Assembly: GCF_002242805.1 (NCBI RefSeq) | Contig: NZ_MCGQ01000011.1 | Coordinates: forward strand, 1-64,000 | DNA length: 64,000 nt | Source: Streptomyces diastatochromogenes | GTDB taxonomy: Bacteria > Actinomycetota > Actinomycetes > Streptomycetales > Streptomycetaceae | Direction: 5' to 3' | In this document: positions 34,520 to 44,526 of the stretch, piece by piece | How the letters are laid out: every line of letters begins with the position of its first letter | Position numbering within the stretch: position 1 is the first letter of the stretch | Notes under the pieces: generated by a model | Seen by the model: only the letters and a program-made list of their open reading frames with translations | What the model was told of the DNA's origin: nothing | The model's database searches: none | Translations under genes and position numbers: made by a program

Positions 34520-35659
34520 ATGACGCAGACAACGGACTTCCTGGCCCCGGCCCGGCTCGGTCGGCTGGCGCTCCCCAACCACCTGGTCATGGCCCCGCTC
34601 ACCCGCAACCGCGCGGAATCCGACGGGACCCCGACCCCGCTCATGGTCACGCACTACGCCCAGCGGGCCTCGGCCGGGCTGATCATCGCCGAGGGCTCGA
34701 CGCCGAACCCGGTCGGGCAGACGTACCCCGACATCACCGCCATCCACACCGACCGGCACACGGCCGGCTGGCGTCAGGTCACCGACGCCGTCCGGGCGGC
34801 CGGCGGTCGGATGTTCCTCCAGCTCCAGCACGGCGGCCGGGTCAGCCATCCGGCGACCACCGGTCTCACCCCGGTCGCGCCCTCCCCCGTACCGCTGCCG
34901 GAGACGATCTTCACGCCGGGCGGGCACCGGACGGCCGTCGAGCCGCGCGGGATGACGGCGGACGACATCCGCGCCACGATCGCCGACTTCGCGGCCGCCG
35001 CCCGCCGGGCCGTGGACGCTGGCTTCGAGGGCGTCGAGGTGCACTCGGCCAACGGGATGCTGCTGCACCAGTTCCTCGCGGACAACACCAACCGCCGCAC
35101 CGACGCCTACGGCGGCTCCGCCGAGCGGCGGACGCGGTTCGCGGCGGAGGTGACCGAGGCGGTGGCCGACGCGATCGGCGCGGACCGGGTGGGCATCCGC
35201 ATCTCGCCCGCGAGCACCGTCAACGGCGTCCTGGAGGACGACACCGACGGCCTCTACGCCGCGCTCCTGGCCCGCCTGAAGGGGCTGGACCTCGCCTATC
35301 TGCACCTGGTGCGCTCCGCCCCGGACACCGGCTGGTACCGGCGGATCCGCGCCGACTGGCCCGGCGTCCTGATCGGCAACCCGGACCTGACCGACCTCTC
35401 CACCGAGGGCGTCACCCGGGCCGCGCGAGAGATGCTGGCGGCGGGCGCCGACCTGGTGGCGCTCGGCCGGCCGTTCCTCGCCAACCCGGACCTGGTCGAG
35501 CGGCTGCGGCTCGGCGCACCGCTCAACCCGGTCCGGGACCGCTACTTCATGTACGTGGGCGGGGTCGACGGCTACAACGACTACCCCGCCCTCGGCGAGC
35601 TGCCGGCTCAGCCGTCCAGCGACTCGATGGTCGCGTTGGACGGACCGCGCGTGGCCTGA
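34520..35659 (+). CDS. Old yellow enzyme family alkene reductase (NADH:flavin oxidoreductase)
   Basis: 379 residues, a TIM-barrel FMN enzyme that reduces activated C=C bonds in enals, enones or nitro compounds with NAD(P)H. Motifs: [15 protein letters not shown] at the start, [41 protein letters not shown] (substrate His-Asn pair and FMN contacts) and LIGNPDLT...[11 protein letters not shown] at the C terminus. The ATG at 34520 sits just beyond the MerR operator. The 3' end overlaps the convergent dipeptidase gene by 52 bases. Confidence 0.93.
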   Translation: MTQTTDFLAPARLGRLALPNHLVMAPLTRNRAESDGTPTPLMVTHYAQRASAGLIIAEGSTPNPVGQTYPDITAIHTDRHTAGWRQVTDAVRAAGGRMFLQLQHGGRVSHPATTGLTPVAPSPVPLPETIFTPGGHRTAVEPRGMTADDIRATIADFAAAARRAVDAGFEGVEVHSANGMLLHQFLADNTNRRTDAYGGSAERRTRFAAEVTEAVADAIGADRVGIRISPASTVNGVLEDDTDGLYAALLARLKGLDLAYLHLVRSAPDTGWYRRIRADWPGVLIGNPDLTDLSTEGVTRAAREMLAAGADLVALGRPFLANPDLVERLRLGAPLNPVRDRYFMYVGGVDGYNDYPALGELPAQPSSDSMVALDGPRVA

Positions 35660-36795
35660 AGCCCACCGGCCACGTCCTCCGCCGCACCCAGCACCCGTAC
35701 CGCGTTCTGCCAGGTCAGCTTGGCCAGGTCGGTCCGGGACCAGCCGCGGTCGAGCAGCTCGGCGATCAGGTTCGGGTAACCGGAGACGTCGTTCAGGCCG
35801 TCCGGGGTGAACGCGGTGCCGTCGTAGTCGCCGCCGATGCCGAGGTGGTCGATGCCCGCGACCTCGCGCATGTGGTCGAGGTGGTCCGCGACCGTGGAGA
35901 CCGTGGCGACCGGGCGCGGGTTCCGCTCCTCGAAGGCGCGGTGGATCTTCATCGCCTCGGGGGTGGTGTCGAGGTGGTGGAAGCCGTTGGCGCGCATGTT
36001 CTCGTCGGCCGCGAGCGTCCAGTCGACCGCCGCCTGGAGCACGAACTTCGGTACGAACGTCACCATCGCCATGCCGCCGTTGCCGGGCAGCCGCTCCAGG
36101 ACGTCGTCCGGGATGTTGCGCGGGTGGTCGCAGACGGCACGCGCGGAGGAGTGCGAGAAGATCACCGGCGCGGACGAGGCGTCCAGCGCGTCCCGCATGG
36201 TCGTGGCCGCCACATGGGAGAGGTCCACGAGCATGCCGAGCCGGTTCATCTCGCGGACGACCTCGCGGCCGAAGGCGGACAGGCCGCCCACGCCCGGCTC
36301 GTCGGTCGCCGAGTCCGCCCAGGCCACGTTGTCGTTGTGGGTGAGCGTCAGGTACCGCACGCCGAGCGCGTACAGGCCCCGGAGCGTGCCCAGGGAGTTC
36401 CCGATGGAGTGGCCGCCCTCGGCACCCATGAGGGAGGCGATACGGCCGTCCGCACGGGCCGCCTCCATGTCGGCCGCCGTCAGGGCGGGGGCCAGCTGTG
36501 CGGGGTAGCGGGCCAGCATCTGCCGGACGCCGTCGATCTGCTCCAGGGTCGCCGGGACCGCGTCCGGCAGGTCGGAGGGGACGTACACCGACCAGTACTG
36601 GGCGCCGACCCCGCCCTCGCGCAGCCGCGGCAGGTCGGTGTGCAGGCTCGCGCTCTGGTGGGCGGCGAGGTCGAGGGCGTCGAGGTCGTAGCGGACCTGC
36701 TTGCGCAGCGCGTACGGCAGGTCGTTGTGCCCGTCGACGACGGGGAACTCGCGCAGCAGCTCGCGGGCGTCGTCCAGCGAGGTCACGGGCGTCAC
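35608..36795 (-). CDS. M19 family membrane dipeptidase
   Basis: 395 residues of the renal dipeptidase family, dinuclear zinc enzymes acting on dipeptides (often with D-residues). Ligands are intact: HND in [11 protein letters not shown], Glu in [11 protein letters not shown], His in DLSHV and His in FSHSSARAV, with GGDYDG near the C terminus. The GTG at 36795 overlaps the purE stop (GTGA), so it is the last gene of a purK-purE-dipeptidase operon. It is a paralogue of the zinc-less protein at 32862-33968. Confidence 0.92.
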   Translation of the reverse strand: MTPVTSLDDARELLREFPVVDGHNDLPYALRKQVRYDLDALDLAAHQSASLHTDLPRLREGGVGAQYWSVYVPSDLPDAVPATLEQIDGVRQMLARYPAQLAPALTAADMEAARADGRIASLMGAEGGHSIGNSLGTLRGLYALGVRYLTLTHNDNVAWADSATDEPGVGGLSAFGREVVREMNRLGMLVDLSHVAATTMRDALDASSAPVIFSHSSARAVCDHPRNIPDDVLERLPGNGGMAMVTFVPKFVLQAAVDWTLAADENMRANGFHHLDTTPEAMKIHRAFEERNPRPVATVSTVADHLDHMREVAGIDHLGIGGDYDGTAFTPDGLNDVSGYPNLIAELLDRGWSRTDLAKLTWQNAVRVLGAAEDVAGGLQATRGPSNATIESLDG

Positions 36796-37316
36796 TTCCC
36801 GAAGCCGAAGCCGCCCGCGGCGCCCTCGACCTTGGCGCGCAGCCGCTTGCCCTTCTCGGTGGCCTGGTCGTTGAGGTCCTGCTGGAAGTCGCGCATCTTC
36901 TGCAGCAGGTCCTCGTCGTGCGCGGCGAGCATGCGGGCCGCGAGCAGACCCGCGTTGCGGGCGCCCGCGACGGAGACGGTGGCGACCGGGACACCGGCTG
37001 GCATCTGCACGATGGAGAGCAGCGAGTCCATGCCGTCGAGGTACTTCAGCGGCACGGGCACTCCGATGACCGGCAGCGGGGTGACCGAGGCGAGCATGCC
37101 CGGCAGGTGGGCGGCACCGCCCGCACCGGCGATGATCACCTTCAGGCCGCGGTCGGCGGCGTGCTCGCCGTAGCTGATCATCTCGCGCGGCATGCGGTGC
37201 GCGGAGACGACGTCGACCTCGTACGCGATCTCGAACTCGTCCAGGGCCTGGGCGGCGGCCTCCATGACGGGCCAGTCGGAGTCCGACCCCATGACGATGC
37301 CAACAACAGGGCTCAT
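36792..37316 (-). CDS. purE: N5-carboxyaminoimidazole ribonucleotide mutase PurE
   Basis: 174 residues; converts N5-CAIR to CAIR in purine synthesis. Signature GSDSDWPVM at the N terminus, [21 protein letters not shown] and [10 protein letters not shown] for the octamer core. The C-terminal tail ([12 protein letters not shown]) is basic. Start ATG overlaps the purK stop (ATGA). Classic class I PurE working with PurK. Confidence 0.96.
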   Translation of the reverse strand: MSPVVGIVMGSDSDWPVMEAAAQALDEFEIAYEVDVVSAHRMPREMISYGEHAADRGLKVIIAGAGGAAHLPGMLASVTPLPVIGVPVPLKYLDGMDSLLSIVQMPAGVPVATVSVAGARNAGLLAARMLAAHDEDLLQKMRDFQQDLNDQATEKGKRLRAKVEGAAGGFGFGK

Positions 37317-38506
37317 TCGGTGATCGTGCCTCTCAGGTAGCCGGCTGCGTGACGGGCGCGCTCCAGCACGTCGTCCAGGTCGTCGCCGTAGGTGTTGACG
37401 TGTCCGACCTTGCGGCCGGGCTTCACGTCCTTGCCATACATGTGGATCTTGAGCTTGGGGTCGCGGGCCATGCAGTGCAAGTACGCGGAGTACATGTCCG
37501 GGTAGTCGCCGCCGAGGACGTTGGCCATCACCGTCCACCTGGCGCGCGGGCGCGGGTCGCCCAGCGGGAGGTCGAGCACGGCACGCACGTGGTTGGCGAA
37601 CTGGGAGGTGATCGCACCGTCCTGGGTCCAGTGGCCCGAGTTGTGCGGACGCATCGCCAGTTCGTTGACGAGTATGCGGCCGTCGCGGGTCTGGAACAGC
37701 TCGACGGCGAGGTGGCCGACGACGCCCAGCTCCCCGGCGATGCGCAGCGCCATCGCCTCGGCCTGGAGGGCCAGCTCCTCGTCCAGGTCGGGGGCGGGCG
37801 CGATCACGGTGTCGCAGACGCCGGCGACCTGCTGCGACTCGACCACCGGATAGGCAACGGCCTGGCCGTGCGGGGACCGTACGACGTTGGCGGCCAGCTC
37901 GCGGACGTAGTCGACCTTCTCCTCCGCGAGGACCGGGACGCCCGCCTTGAACGGGTCGGCGGCCTCCTCGACGGAGTCGACGACCCACACGCCCTTGCCG
38001 TCGTAGCCGCCGCGGACGGTCTTGAGGACGACCGGGAAGCCGCCCGCCCGTCTCCCACCACCGCCCTTGCCGGAGGGCCCTTCGGGCCCGCCCCTTTCGA
38101 GTTCCGCCGCGAAGGCCGCCACGTCCTGCGGGTCGCCCACGATCCGGTGCCGTGGGCACGGCACTCCGATCGCGTCGAGCTTCGCCCGCATCACGCCCTT
38201 GTCCTGGGCGTGCACGAGCGCGTCGGGTCCCGGGCGCACGGGGATACCGTCCGCCTCCAGGGCCCTGAGGTGCTCGGTGGGTACATGTTCGTGATCGAAG
38301 GTGATCACATCACAACCGCGCGCGAACTCACGCAGCGTGTCCAGGTCGCGATAGTCGCCTATGACGACATCGCTGACGACCTGCGCCGCTGAATCCTGAG
38401 GGGTGTCACTGAGGAGCTTGAACCTGATGCCCAACGGGATGCCCGCTTCGTGCGTCATACGCGCGAGCTGCCCCCCGCCGACCATGCCGACTACCGGGAA
38501 CGTCAC
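37313..38506 (-). CDS. purK: N5-carboxyaminoimidazole ribonucleotide synthase PurK
   Basis: 397 residues of the ATP-grasp family; makes N5-CAIR from AIR, ATP and bicarbonate. N-terminal [20 protein letters not shown]-grasp elements [20 protein letters not shown] and [28 protein letters not shown] Gly/Arg-rich insertion ([18 protein letters not shown]) lies between about residues 145 and 165 and looks like a disordered loop. The GTG at 38506 is the start of the conserved sequence; the frame stays open upstream. Head of an operon with purE and a dipeptidase. Confidence 0.95.
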   Translation of the reverse strand: MTFPVVGMVGGGQLARMTHEAGIPLGIRFKLLSDTPQDSAAQVVSDVVIGDYRDLDTLREFARGCDVITFDHEHVPTEHLRALEADGIPVRPGPDALVHAQDKGVMRAKLDAIGVPCPRHRIVGDPQDVAAFAAELERGGPEGPSGKGGGGRRAGGFPVVLKTVRGGYDGKGVWVVDSVEEAADPFKAGVPVLAEEKVDYVRELAANVVRSPHGQAVAYPVVESQQVAGVCDTVIAPAPDLDEELALQAEAMALRIAGELGVVGHLAVELFQTRDGRILVNELAMRPHNSGHWTQDGAITSQFANHVRAVLDLPLGDPRPRARWTVMANVLGGDYPDMYSAYLHCMARDPKLKIHMYGKDVKPGRKVGHVNTYGDDLDDVLERARHAAGYLRGTITE

Positions 38507-38688
38507 GCCCCTAGGGTATCGGCCGGGACGGCGTGGCCGGATTACGTCCCTCACACCGCCTCTTACCCGGGACTTTCCCGGCTCTTTCCGACCCGTTCCC
38601 AAGCTGTGGCCTGGTCCGGGAGCGGCACACAGGTCGCCTGGATAGCATGGCTGGGTTGACGAAACCTACGGACGGGAGCTGCACAGCC

Positions 38689-39192
38689 ATGGAACGTCGT
38701 TCCTCGGGGCTGCAACGACTCGTACGCGAGGTGGCCAAGTTCGGCGCCGTCGGAGGCGCCGGCGTCCTTGTCAATCTCGGCGTGTTCAACCTGGTCCGGC
38801 ATGTCTCCGACCTGCCGGTGGTGCGCGCCAGCATCATCGCGACCGTCGTCGCGATCGCCTTCAACTACGTCGGTTTCCGTTACTGGACGTACCGGGACCG
38901 TGAGAAGAGCGGCCGTACCAAGGAACTCACGCTGTTCCTGATCTTCAGCGCGATCGGCCTGGTGATCGAGAACGGCGTGCTCTACCTGGCGACGTACGGC
39001 TTCGGCTGGGACAGCCCGCTGCAGAGCAACGTCTTCAAGTTCCTCGGCATCGGCGTCGCCACCCTGTTCCGGTTCTGGTCGTACCGCACCTGGGTGTTCC
39101 GGGCACTGCCCGCCCGGGAGACGGTGGCGAGCGCGGAATCGATCCTGGAGCAGGAGTCGAAGAGGCCCGCGCCGCAGCAGCGCGTCCCCTAG
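38689..39192 (+). CDS. GtrA family membrane protein
   Basis: 167 residues with four transmembrane helices (FGAVGGAGVLVNLGVFNLV, IIATVVAIAFNYVGFRYW, ELTLFLIFSAIGLVIENGVLYL, FLGIGVATLFRFWSYRTWVF), the GtrA pattern linked to flipping or handling of polyprenyl-phosphate sugars. The ATG at 38689 has GGGAG 9 bases upstream. A TAGCAT -10-like box at 38643-38648 argues against an in-frame ATG at 38647. It ends five bases before the convergent histidine kinase stop. Confidence 0.88.
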   Translation: MERRSSGLQRLVREVAKFGAVGGAGVLVNLGVFNLVRHVSDLPVVRASIIATVVAIAFNYVGFRYWTYRDREKSGRTKELTLFLIFSAIGLVIENGVLYLATYGFGWDSPLQSNVFKFLGIGVATLFRFWSYRTWVFRALPARETVASAESILEQESKRPAPQQRVP

Positions 39193-39196
39193 GGCT

Positions 39197-40468
39197 CTAG
39201 CGAACCGTCGGCTGGTCCTCGCCCGACTTGCGGGCCGGGGCCGTGCGGGACAGGAACAGGCCGAACACCGGTGGGTGGGTCTGGAGCAGCTCCAGACGTC
39301 CGCCGTCGGCCTCCGCGAGGTCCCGGGCGACGGCCAGCCCGATCCCCGTCGAGTTGCGTCCGCTGATCGTGCGCTCGAAGATCCGGGCGCCCAGGTCGCC
39401 GGGGACGCCCGGCCCCTCGTCGGTGACCTCGACCACGGCCTGGTTGCCGGTGACCCGGGTGCGCAGCGCGACCGTGCCGCCGCCGTGCATCAGCGAGTTC
39501 TCGATCAGCGCGGCCAGCACCTGCGCGACCGCGCCGGGCGTGCCGACGGCCCGCAGATGCCGCTTTCCGGAGCTGACGATGGCCCGGCCCGCGCTGCGGT
39601 AGGCGGGCCGCCACTCGGCGAGCTGCTGCTGGATGACCTCGTCCAGGTCGAAGGAGACGGCGGAGCCGGTGCGCGGGTCGCGCGAGTTGGTCAGCAGCCG
39701 CTCCACCACGTCCGTCAGCCGCTCCACCTGCCCCAGCGCGATCGTCGCCTCCTCCTTCACCGTGTCCGGGTCGTCGGTGAGGGTGATCTCCTCAAGCCGC
39801 ATGGACAGCGCGGTCAGGGGCGTACGGAGCTGGTGGGAGGCGTCGGCGGCGAGGCGCCGTTCCGCGGTGAGCATCCGGCCGATGCGCTCGGCGGAGGAGT
39901 CGAGCACGTCGGCGACCCGGTCCAGCTCGGGGACGCCGTAGCGCTTGTGCCGGGGGCGCGGATCGCCCGAGCCGAGGCGTTCGGCGGTCTCGGCGAGGTC
40001 GGTCAGCGGGGAGGCGAGCCGGTTGGCCTGGCGCACGGCGAGCAGTACGGCGGCGACCACCGCGAGCAGCGCCACCAGCCCGATGATCAGCAGGGTCCGG
40101 CCGACCTCGCGGGTCACCGCGGAGCGGGGCTCCTCGACGGTGACCGTCTCGCCCTCCTCACCCTTCTGGGTGGAGCGGATGACGTCGCCCTCGGGCTTGG
40201 TGCCGATCTCGATCGGCGGCCGGCCCGGGACCCGGATCTCGGCGTACTGCTCCTTGCTGACCGGGTTGCGCAGGACCTCGGCGTTGACGTTCTCCGCCGC
40301 GAGGATGCGGCTGTCCACGATGCTGGCCAGCCGCACCGCCTCGGACTCCACCCGCTCCTGGGCGCTGTTGCTGATCGTCCGTGTCTCGACGATGACGAGG
40401 GACACGCCGAAGACGGCGATCACCACGAGGACTACGGCGAGGGTGGACTGGATGAGACGTCGACGCAT
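39197..40468 (-). CDS. Sensor histidine kinase with HAMP domain
   Basis: 423 residues: N-terminal helix (LAVVLVVIAVFGVSLVIV), a roughly 110-residue extracytoplasmic sensor, second helix (LLIIGLVALLAVVAAVLLAV), HAMP, HisKA with phospho-His in ADASHQLRTPLTAL, and HATPase with NSLMHGGG (N box), DEGPGVPG (G1) and NSTGIGLAVARDLAEADGG (G2). It autophosphorylates and passes phosphate to the OmpR-type regulator encoded 41 bases upstream. The signal is unknown; the peptide transporter next door is a candidate target. Confidence 0.93.
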   Translation of the reverse strand: MRRRLIQSTLAVVLVVIAVFGVSLVIVETRTISNSAQERVESEAVRLASIVDSRILAAENVNAEVLRNPVSKEQYAEIRVPGRPPIEIGTKPEGDVIRSTQKGEEGETVTVEEPRSAVTREVGRTLLIIGLVALLAVVAAVLLAVRQANRLASPLTDLAETAERLGSGDPRPRHKRYGVPELDRVADVLDSSAERIGRMLTAERRLAADASHQLRTPLTALSMRLEEITLTDDPDTVKEEATIALGQVERLTDVVERLLTNSRDPRTGSAVSFDLDEVIQQQLAEWRPAYRSAGRAIVSSGKRHLRAVGTPGAVAQVLAALIENSLMHGGGTVALRTRVTGNQAVVEVTDEGPGVPGDLGARIFERTISGRNSTGIGLAVARDLAEADGGRLELLQTHPPVFGLFLSRTAPARKSGEDQPTVR

Positions 40469-40509
40469 GTTCCGTTACCTGAAGGGAGTGCTGAACCCCT
40501 GGGAGGAGT

Positions 40510-41187
40510 TCAGCTCTTCTCGAACCGGAAGCCCACGCCACGCACGGTGGCGATGTACCGGGGGTTCGCCGCGTCGTCGCCGAGCTTCTTGCGGAGCCAG
40601 GAGATGTGCATGTCGAGGGTCTTGGTGGACGACCACCACGTCGTGTCCCAGACCTCGCGCATCAGCTGGTCCCGTGTGACGACCCGGCCGGCGTCCCGCA
40701 CGAGCACGCGCAGCAGGTCGAACTCCTTTGCCGTCAGCTGGAGTTCCTCGTCGCCCATCCACGCGCGGTGCGACTCGACATCGATCCGCACGCCGTGCGT
40801 GGCCGGCGGCTGCTGCGGCTCAGCTGCGCCGCGGCGCAGCAGGGCCCGTACCCGGGCGAGCAGTTCGGCGAGCCGGAAGGGCTTGGTGACGTAGTCGTCG
40901 GCCCCCGCGTCCAGACCGACGACGGTGTCCACCTCGTCGGCCCGCGCGGTCAGGATGAGGATCGGCACGGTGTGGCCGTCGGCGCGCAGCCGGCGGGCGA
41001 CCTCCAGGCCGTCCATGCCGGGCAGGCCGAGGTCCAGCACGACCAGATCGACGCCGCCCTGCATTCCGGCGTCGAGCGCGGTGGGTCCGTCCTCACGCAC
41101 CTCGACCTCGTAACCTTCCCGGCGCAGGGCGCGGGCCAGCGGCTCCGAGATGGACGCGTCGTCCTCGGCGAGCAGTACACGGGTCAT
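40510..41187 (-). CDS. OmpR/PhoB-type response regulator
   Basis: 225 residues: receiver (acidic pocket AEDD, phospho-Asp in LVVLDLGLPGMDG, Thr in LILTAR, Lys in YVTKPF) and a C-terminal winged helix (ELQLTAKEFDLLRVLVRDAGRVVTRDQLMREVW, RKKLGDDAANPRYIATVRGVGFRFE). Transcribed before the kinase gene as one unit. Divergent from the POT transporter across a roughly 490-base region. Confidence 0.95.
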   Translation of the reverse strand: MTRVLLAEDDASISEPLARALRREGYEVEVREDGPTALDAGMQGGVDLVVLDLGLPGMDGLEVARRLRADGHTVPILILTARADEVDTVVGLDAGADDYVTKPFRLAELLARVRALLRRGAAEPQQPPATHGVRIDVESHRAWMGDEELQLTAKEFDLLRVLVRDAGRVVTRDQLMREVWDTTWWSSTKTLDMHISWLRKKLGDDAANPRYIATVRGVGFRFEKS

Positions 41188-41680
41188 GAGGTGATGGTAG
41201 ACCGCCCGCGCGCAGTGCTGGAGTGTGATCGGTTCGAGGAGTTCTTACCTTCCCCGGCCCGTGGTACGAACCATTGCCTGGGAGGTGCGATCGTAGATAA
41301 CGCCTTCGAAACAGGTCCCGCGGTTCCCTCGACACCTGTGATCCGCGTCTCAAGTCCTTCCATATCCGGCGCTGTCCTGCCGTATGGTGACCTGAACGCC
41401 TCTAGCACACCGGGGACCTTTGGCGGGCACTTGACGCTGAAGGTCTCTTTTGTGTGCGGGCTGACGAAGATCAGCCTTGACAGGAATGACCTCTGGCCGG
41501 GCTCCGGACGCACTGACGCGTCCAGGGCGTGGATCCCGGTGGTCGCCGTCCGCCACTCCGTGATCCGGAGCGGACTCCCCCTGGGCGTGGGGGTGGACGA
41601 CCGACCCCGCCGGTGCCGGCCGCACCCCCACCGGGCGCGCAACGCTCCAGCCGCCGCGTCCCGACCAGCAAGGAACGACC
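41188..41680. other. Divergent intergenic region upstream of the POT transporter
   Basis: 493 bases separating the response regulator and peptide transporter genes. Plus-strand TTGACG (41431) and TTGACA (41477) could be -35 elements, but no convincing -10 follows. The last 150 bases before the transporter are rich in inverted repeats, listed separately. Open frames here lack GC3 bias, so I call no gene. Confidence 0.5.
41531..41641 (+). promoter_or_regulatory. Structured leader with alternative hairpins before the POT gene
   Basis: Hairpin A pairs 41531-41542 with 41553-41566. Hairpin B is GGAG-CGGA-CTCC at 41567-41578. CCCCC at 41577-41581 can pair with GGGGG at 41589-41593, while the overlapping GTGGGGGTG (41587-41595) can instead pair with CACCCCCAC (41633-41641). 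The two pairings exclude each other, as in attenuators or riboswitches. No known riboswitch class is recognised. Confidence 0.4.
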
Positions 41681-43186
41681 ATGGCGTCCAGCCTGACGAA
41701 GGACTCGGTCCGCCCGGGCACCCCCGGTTCCGAGAAGACCTTCTTCGGCCACCCCCGCGGACTGGCCACTCTCTTCATGACCGAGATGTGGGAGCGATTC
41801 TCCTACTACGGCATGAGGGCCCTGCTCCCGCTGTACCTGGTCGCCCCGGGCGGCCTGCACCTGAGCGCAGGCTCGGCGACCGCGATCTACTCGGTGTACG
41901 TGTCGCTCGTGTACCTGCTCGCCCTGCCCGGTGGCTGGTTCGCGGACCGCGTCCTCGGCCCCCGCAAGACGGTCGCCGTCTCCGGCCTGATCATCATGCT
42001 CGGCCACCTGTGCCTGGCGCTGCCGGTCTCGGCCAGCTTCTTCGTCGGCCTCGGCCTCGTCGCCATCGGCTCCGGTCTGCTGAAGGCCAACATCTCCACG
42101 ATGGTCGGTCACCTCTACAAGGGTGCGGACGACCCGCGCCGTGACGGTGGCTTCACGCTCTTCTACATCGGCATCAACCTGGGCGCCTTCGCCGCGCCGC
42201 TGATCATCGGCACCGTCGGCGAGAGCTACAACTGGCACCTCGGCTTCGCGCTGGCCGCGCTCGGCATGGCGCTGGGTCTGGCCCAGTACCTGCTCGGCAG
42301 CCGTCACCTGAGCGAGAAGAGCAGCGTCGTCCCCACGCCGCTGTCCGCCGAGGAGAAGTCCGCCACGCTGCGCAAGGGCCTGACCTGGCTGGCGATCGCC
42401 GCGGTCTTCTACGCCGCCGTCGGCTTCTCCGGCCACTTCACGCTGAACTGGGCGCTGATCCCGCTGACCGTCATCGGTCTGATCGTGCCGGTCTTCGTCA
42501 TCACCCGCATCCTGCGGGACAAGGACCTGGACCGTGCCGAGCGTTCGAAGGTGTCGGCCTACGTCTGGTTCTTCGTGGCCGCCGCCGTCTTCTGGATGAT
42601 CTACGACCAGGGTGGTTCGACGCTGTCGATCTTCGCCGACGGCAAGGCCGAGAACACCATCTTCGGCTGGGAGTTCCCGGTCTCCTGGTACCAGTCGGTC
42701 AACCCGGTCATGATCATGGCCCTGGCGCCGGTCTTCGCCTGGGCGTGGCTGTGGCTGAACCGGCGCGGCAAGGAGCCGAGCACGATCGTGAAGTTCGCCT
42801 CCGGTCTGGTGCTGATCGGTGCGTCGTTCTTCCTCTTCCTCGCCCCGCTGTCGATCGCCGAGGGCGGTCACAAGGCCGCGGCGATGTGGCTGGTCGCGAT
42901 CTACTTCGTCCAGACGATCGGTGAGCTGACGCTGTCTCCGGTGGGCCTGTCCGTGACGACGAAGATGGCGCCGAAGAAGTACGCCTCGCAGATGATGGGC
43001 GTCTGGTTCCTCGCGGTCACCGCGGGCGACTCGATCACCGCCCTGCTGTCCAACCCGGCCATCGGCGGGGTGAACCTCGACCGGACGGGCTTCGTCACCC
43101 TGGAGGCCGTGCTCGCCGTGGTCGCCGGTGTCGCGGTGTGGATGTACCGCAAGAAGGTGAACCAGCTGATGGGCGACGTCCACTGA
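41681..43186 (+). CDS. POT/PTR2 family proton-coupled di-/tripeptide transporter
   Basis: 501 residues, MFS fold with about 12-14 transmembrane helices. The proton-coupling ExxERFxYYG motif reads EMWERFSYYGMRALL in helix 1; GGWFADRVLGPRKT is the MFS loop 2-3 motif, and FYIGINLGAFAAPLI matches the PTR2 signature. It imports small peptides. Translation starts at ATG 41681 after AAGGA. Followed by a strong terminator. The adjacent two-component system may control it. Confidence 0.94.
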   Translation: MASSLTKDSVRPGTPGSEKTFFGHPRGLATLFMTEMWERFSYYGMRALLPLYLVAPGGLHLSAGSATAIYSVYVSLVYLLALPGGWFADRVLGPRKTVAVSGLIIMLGHLCLALPVSASFFVGLGLVAIGSGLLKANISTMVGHLYKGADDPRRDGGFTLFYIGINLGAFAAPLIIGTVGESYNWHLGFALAALGMALGLAQYLLGSRHLSEKSSVVPTPLSAEEKSATLRKGLTWLAIAAVFYAAVGFSGHFTLNWALIPLTVIGLIVPVFVITRILRDKDLDRAERSKVSAYVWFFVAAAVFWMIYDQGGSTLSIFADGKAENTIFGWEFPVSWYQSVNPVMIMALAPVFAWAWLWLNRRGKEPSTIVKFASGLVLIGASFFLFLAPLSIAEGGHKAAAMWLVAIYFVQTIGELTLSPVGLSVTTKMAPKKYASQMMGVWFLAVTAGDSITALLSNPAIGGVNLDRTGFVTLEAVLAVVAGVAVWMYRKKVNQLMGDVH

Positions 43187-43205
43187 CGTAGTCCCCGGCT
43201 CCGAG

Positions 43206-43241
43206 GAGGGCCACCGCATCCCTGACGGTGCGGTGGCCCTC
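43206..43241. terminator. Terminator between the POT gene and the surface-protein operon
   Basis: GAGGGCCACCGCA (43206-43218) pairs with TGCGGTGGCCCTC (43229-43241): 13-bp stem, 10-base loop, followed by TTCTGTTGT. It serves both convergent units. Confidence 0.9.
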
Positions 43242-43257
43242 TTCTGTTGTCCCGGAC

Positions 43258-44526
43258 CTACCGCGTCCTGCGCTTCGGCATGAACGTGAACACCGCCGCG
43301 CCCAGCAGGATCGCCGTGCCCGCCACCAACCCCAGGGCCTTCAGGGCGCCGTGGTCGCCGGCGCCGGTCTCGGCGAGGCCGCCCGCGCCGCTGGTGCTGC
43401 TGCCGCCGGTGGACGACGAGCCTCCGGAGGTCGACGTGCCGCCCGAGGCGCCGCCCGGCTGCTGGGCGGTGTCCAGGGTGAGGGAGACCAGCGACTTCTC
43501 CGGCGTGCAGGTCGTCGTCGTACCCAGGGCCTTGATGGTGAGGACGCCCGGCGCCAGGGTCGAGGTGCCGCTCGCGCCCGGCTTGTAGGTGCCGGTGAGG
43601 TCCGGGATCTCGATCGGTTCGCCGGACTTGATGGGCTGCGCGTTCGTCGGCCCCTCCACATGCACGGTGCCCTTGTCCGCGCCGCCCAGCACCACCTCCA
43701 TCGACGGCTTCACGGAGTCCTTCGGGATGTCGGCGGGGCTGTTCATCACGGACTTCTTGAACTGCACGGTGAGGTCGTAATCGCCGCCGTTCTTCTTGGC
43801 GTTGATCTGCACCGGCGAGGTCGCGTTCTTGTCGCCGATCGGCGTCTTGCAGGCGTAGGGGACCTGGACCTCCTTGCCCGGGAAGTCGGTCTGACCCGTG
43901 CCGCCGGTCGGGGTCGCGCTCTTCGTGGGCGTGGCCGACTGCGTCGGCGACGAGCTGGACGTGCCCCCGCTCCCCGGCGTCACCTGGATCGTCGCCGCCT
44001 TCTGCACGGTCTCCTTCGGCGTGCACTTGGTGTCCGTCGACATCGCGTTGACCGTGTACGCGTCCGGCGTCAGCGTCACCTCGCCCGCTGTCGTCAGCTT
44101 CAGGGTGCCCTTCATGTCGGACAGCACCATGTCGCCGCCCTTGGGGATCGCCGGGTTCTCCCGCGGGCCCTGCATGGCGATGTCGGCCGCCTGTGCGCCG
44201 GCCGCCTTGAGCACCCCGGACGGCTGCACCGAGTTGGCGGGCAGGTCGATGATGTCCGGGTTCTTGGACGCGGCCTGGACGAACTTCCACACGATGTCGA
44301 CCGTGTCGCCCACCTTGGCCGTGGCCGGCGCGGTGATCTCGACCTTCGTGGTGCCGTCGACCGGGTCGATGCCCGCGGGCGGCACGCAGTGGGTGGCGAA
44401 CGACACCTCGGCCGCCTGCGCGGGCGTGGCCGCCACGCCCAGCAGCACGCCTGCCGAGCAGAGCACCAGTGCGGCGCCGACGGCGCCCGTCCTGCGGGCC
44501 GGGGTGACTCTCCTTCGCATGCTCAC
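43258..44526 (-). CDS. LAxTG sortase-anchored surface protein with two copies of a repeated domain
   Basis: 422 residues: signal peptide (ending ATPAQA), domain copy A (about 35-180), a Ser/Thr/Pro linker (SSSSPTQSATPTKSATPT), domain copy B (about 210-345), a second Ser/Gly linker and a C-terminal sorting signal LAETGAGD at residue 384, hydrophobic helix, then KRRTR. LAxTG is recognised by class E sortases, as for long chaplins. Each domain opens with a Cys (ATHCVPP, YACKTPIGDK) and closes with Cys in KCTP/TCTP, probably a disulfide. The GTG at 44526 overlaps the upstream gene's stop and follows AGGGA. Confidence 0.85.
   Translation of the reverse strand: MSMRRRVTPARRTGAVGAALVLCSAGVLLGVAATPAQAAEVSFATHCVPPAGIDPVDGTTKVEITAPATAKVGDTVDIVWKFVQAASKNPDIIDLPANSVQPSGVLKAAGAQAADIAMQGPRENPAIPKGGDMVLSDMKGTLKLTTAGEVTLTPDAYTVNAMSTDTKCTPKETVQKAATIQVTPGSGGTSSSSPTQSATPTKSATPTGGTGQTDFPGKEVQVPYACKTPIGDKNATSPVQINAKKNGGDYDLTVQFKKSVMNSPADIPKDSVKPSMEVVLGGADKGTVHVEGPTNAQPIKSGEPIEIPDLTGTYKPGASGTSTLAPGVLTIKALGTTTTCTPEKSLVSLTLDTAQQPGGASGGTSTSGGSSSTGGSSTSGAGGLAETGAGDHGALKALGLVAGTAILLGAAVFTFMPKRRTR

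Noticed and set aside
41184..41642. A 152-residue ORF upstream of the response regulator
   Set aside because: Codon bias is absent, and it lies in a promoter region with no domain match.
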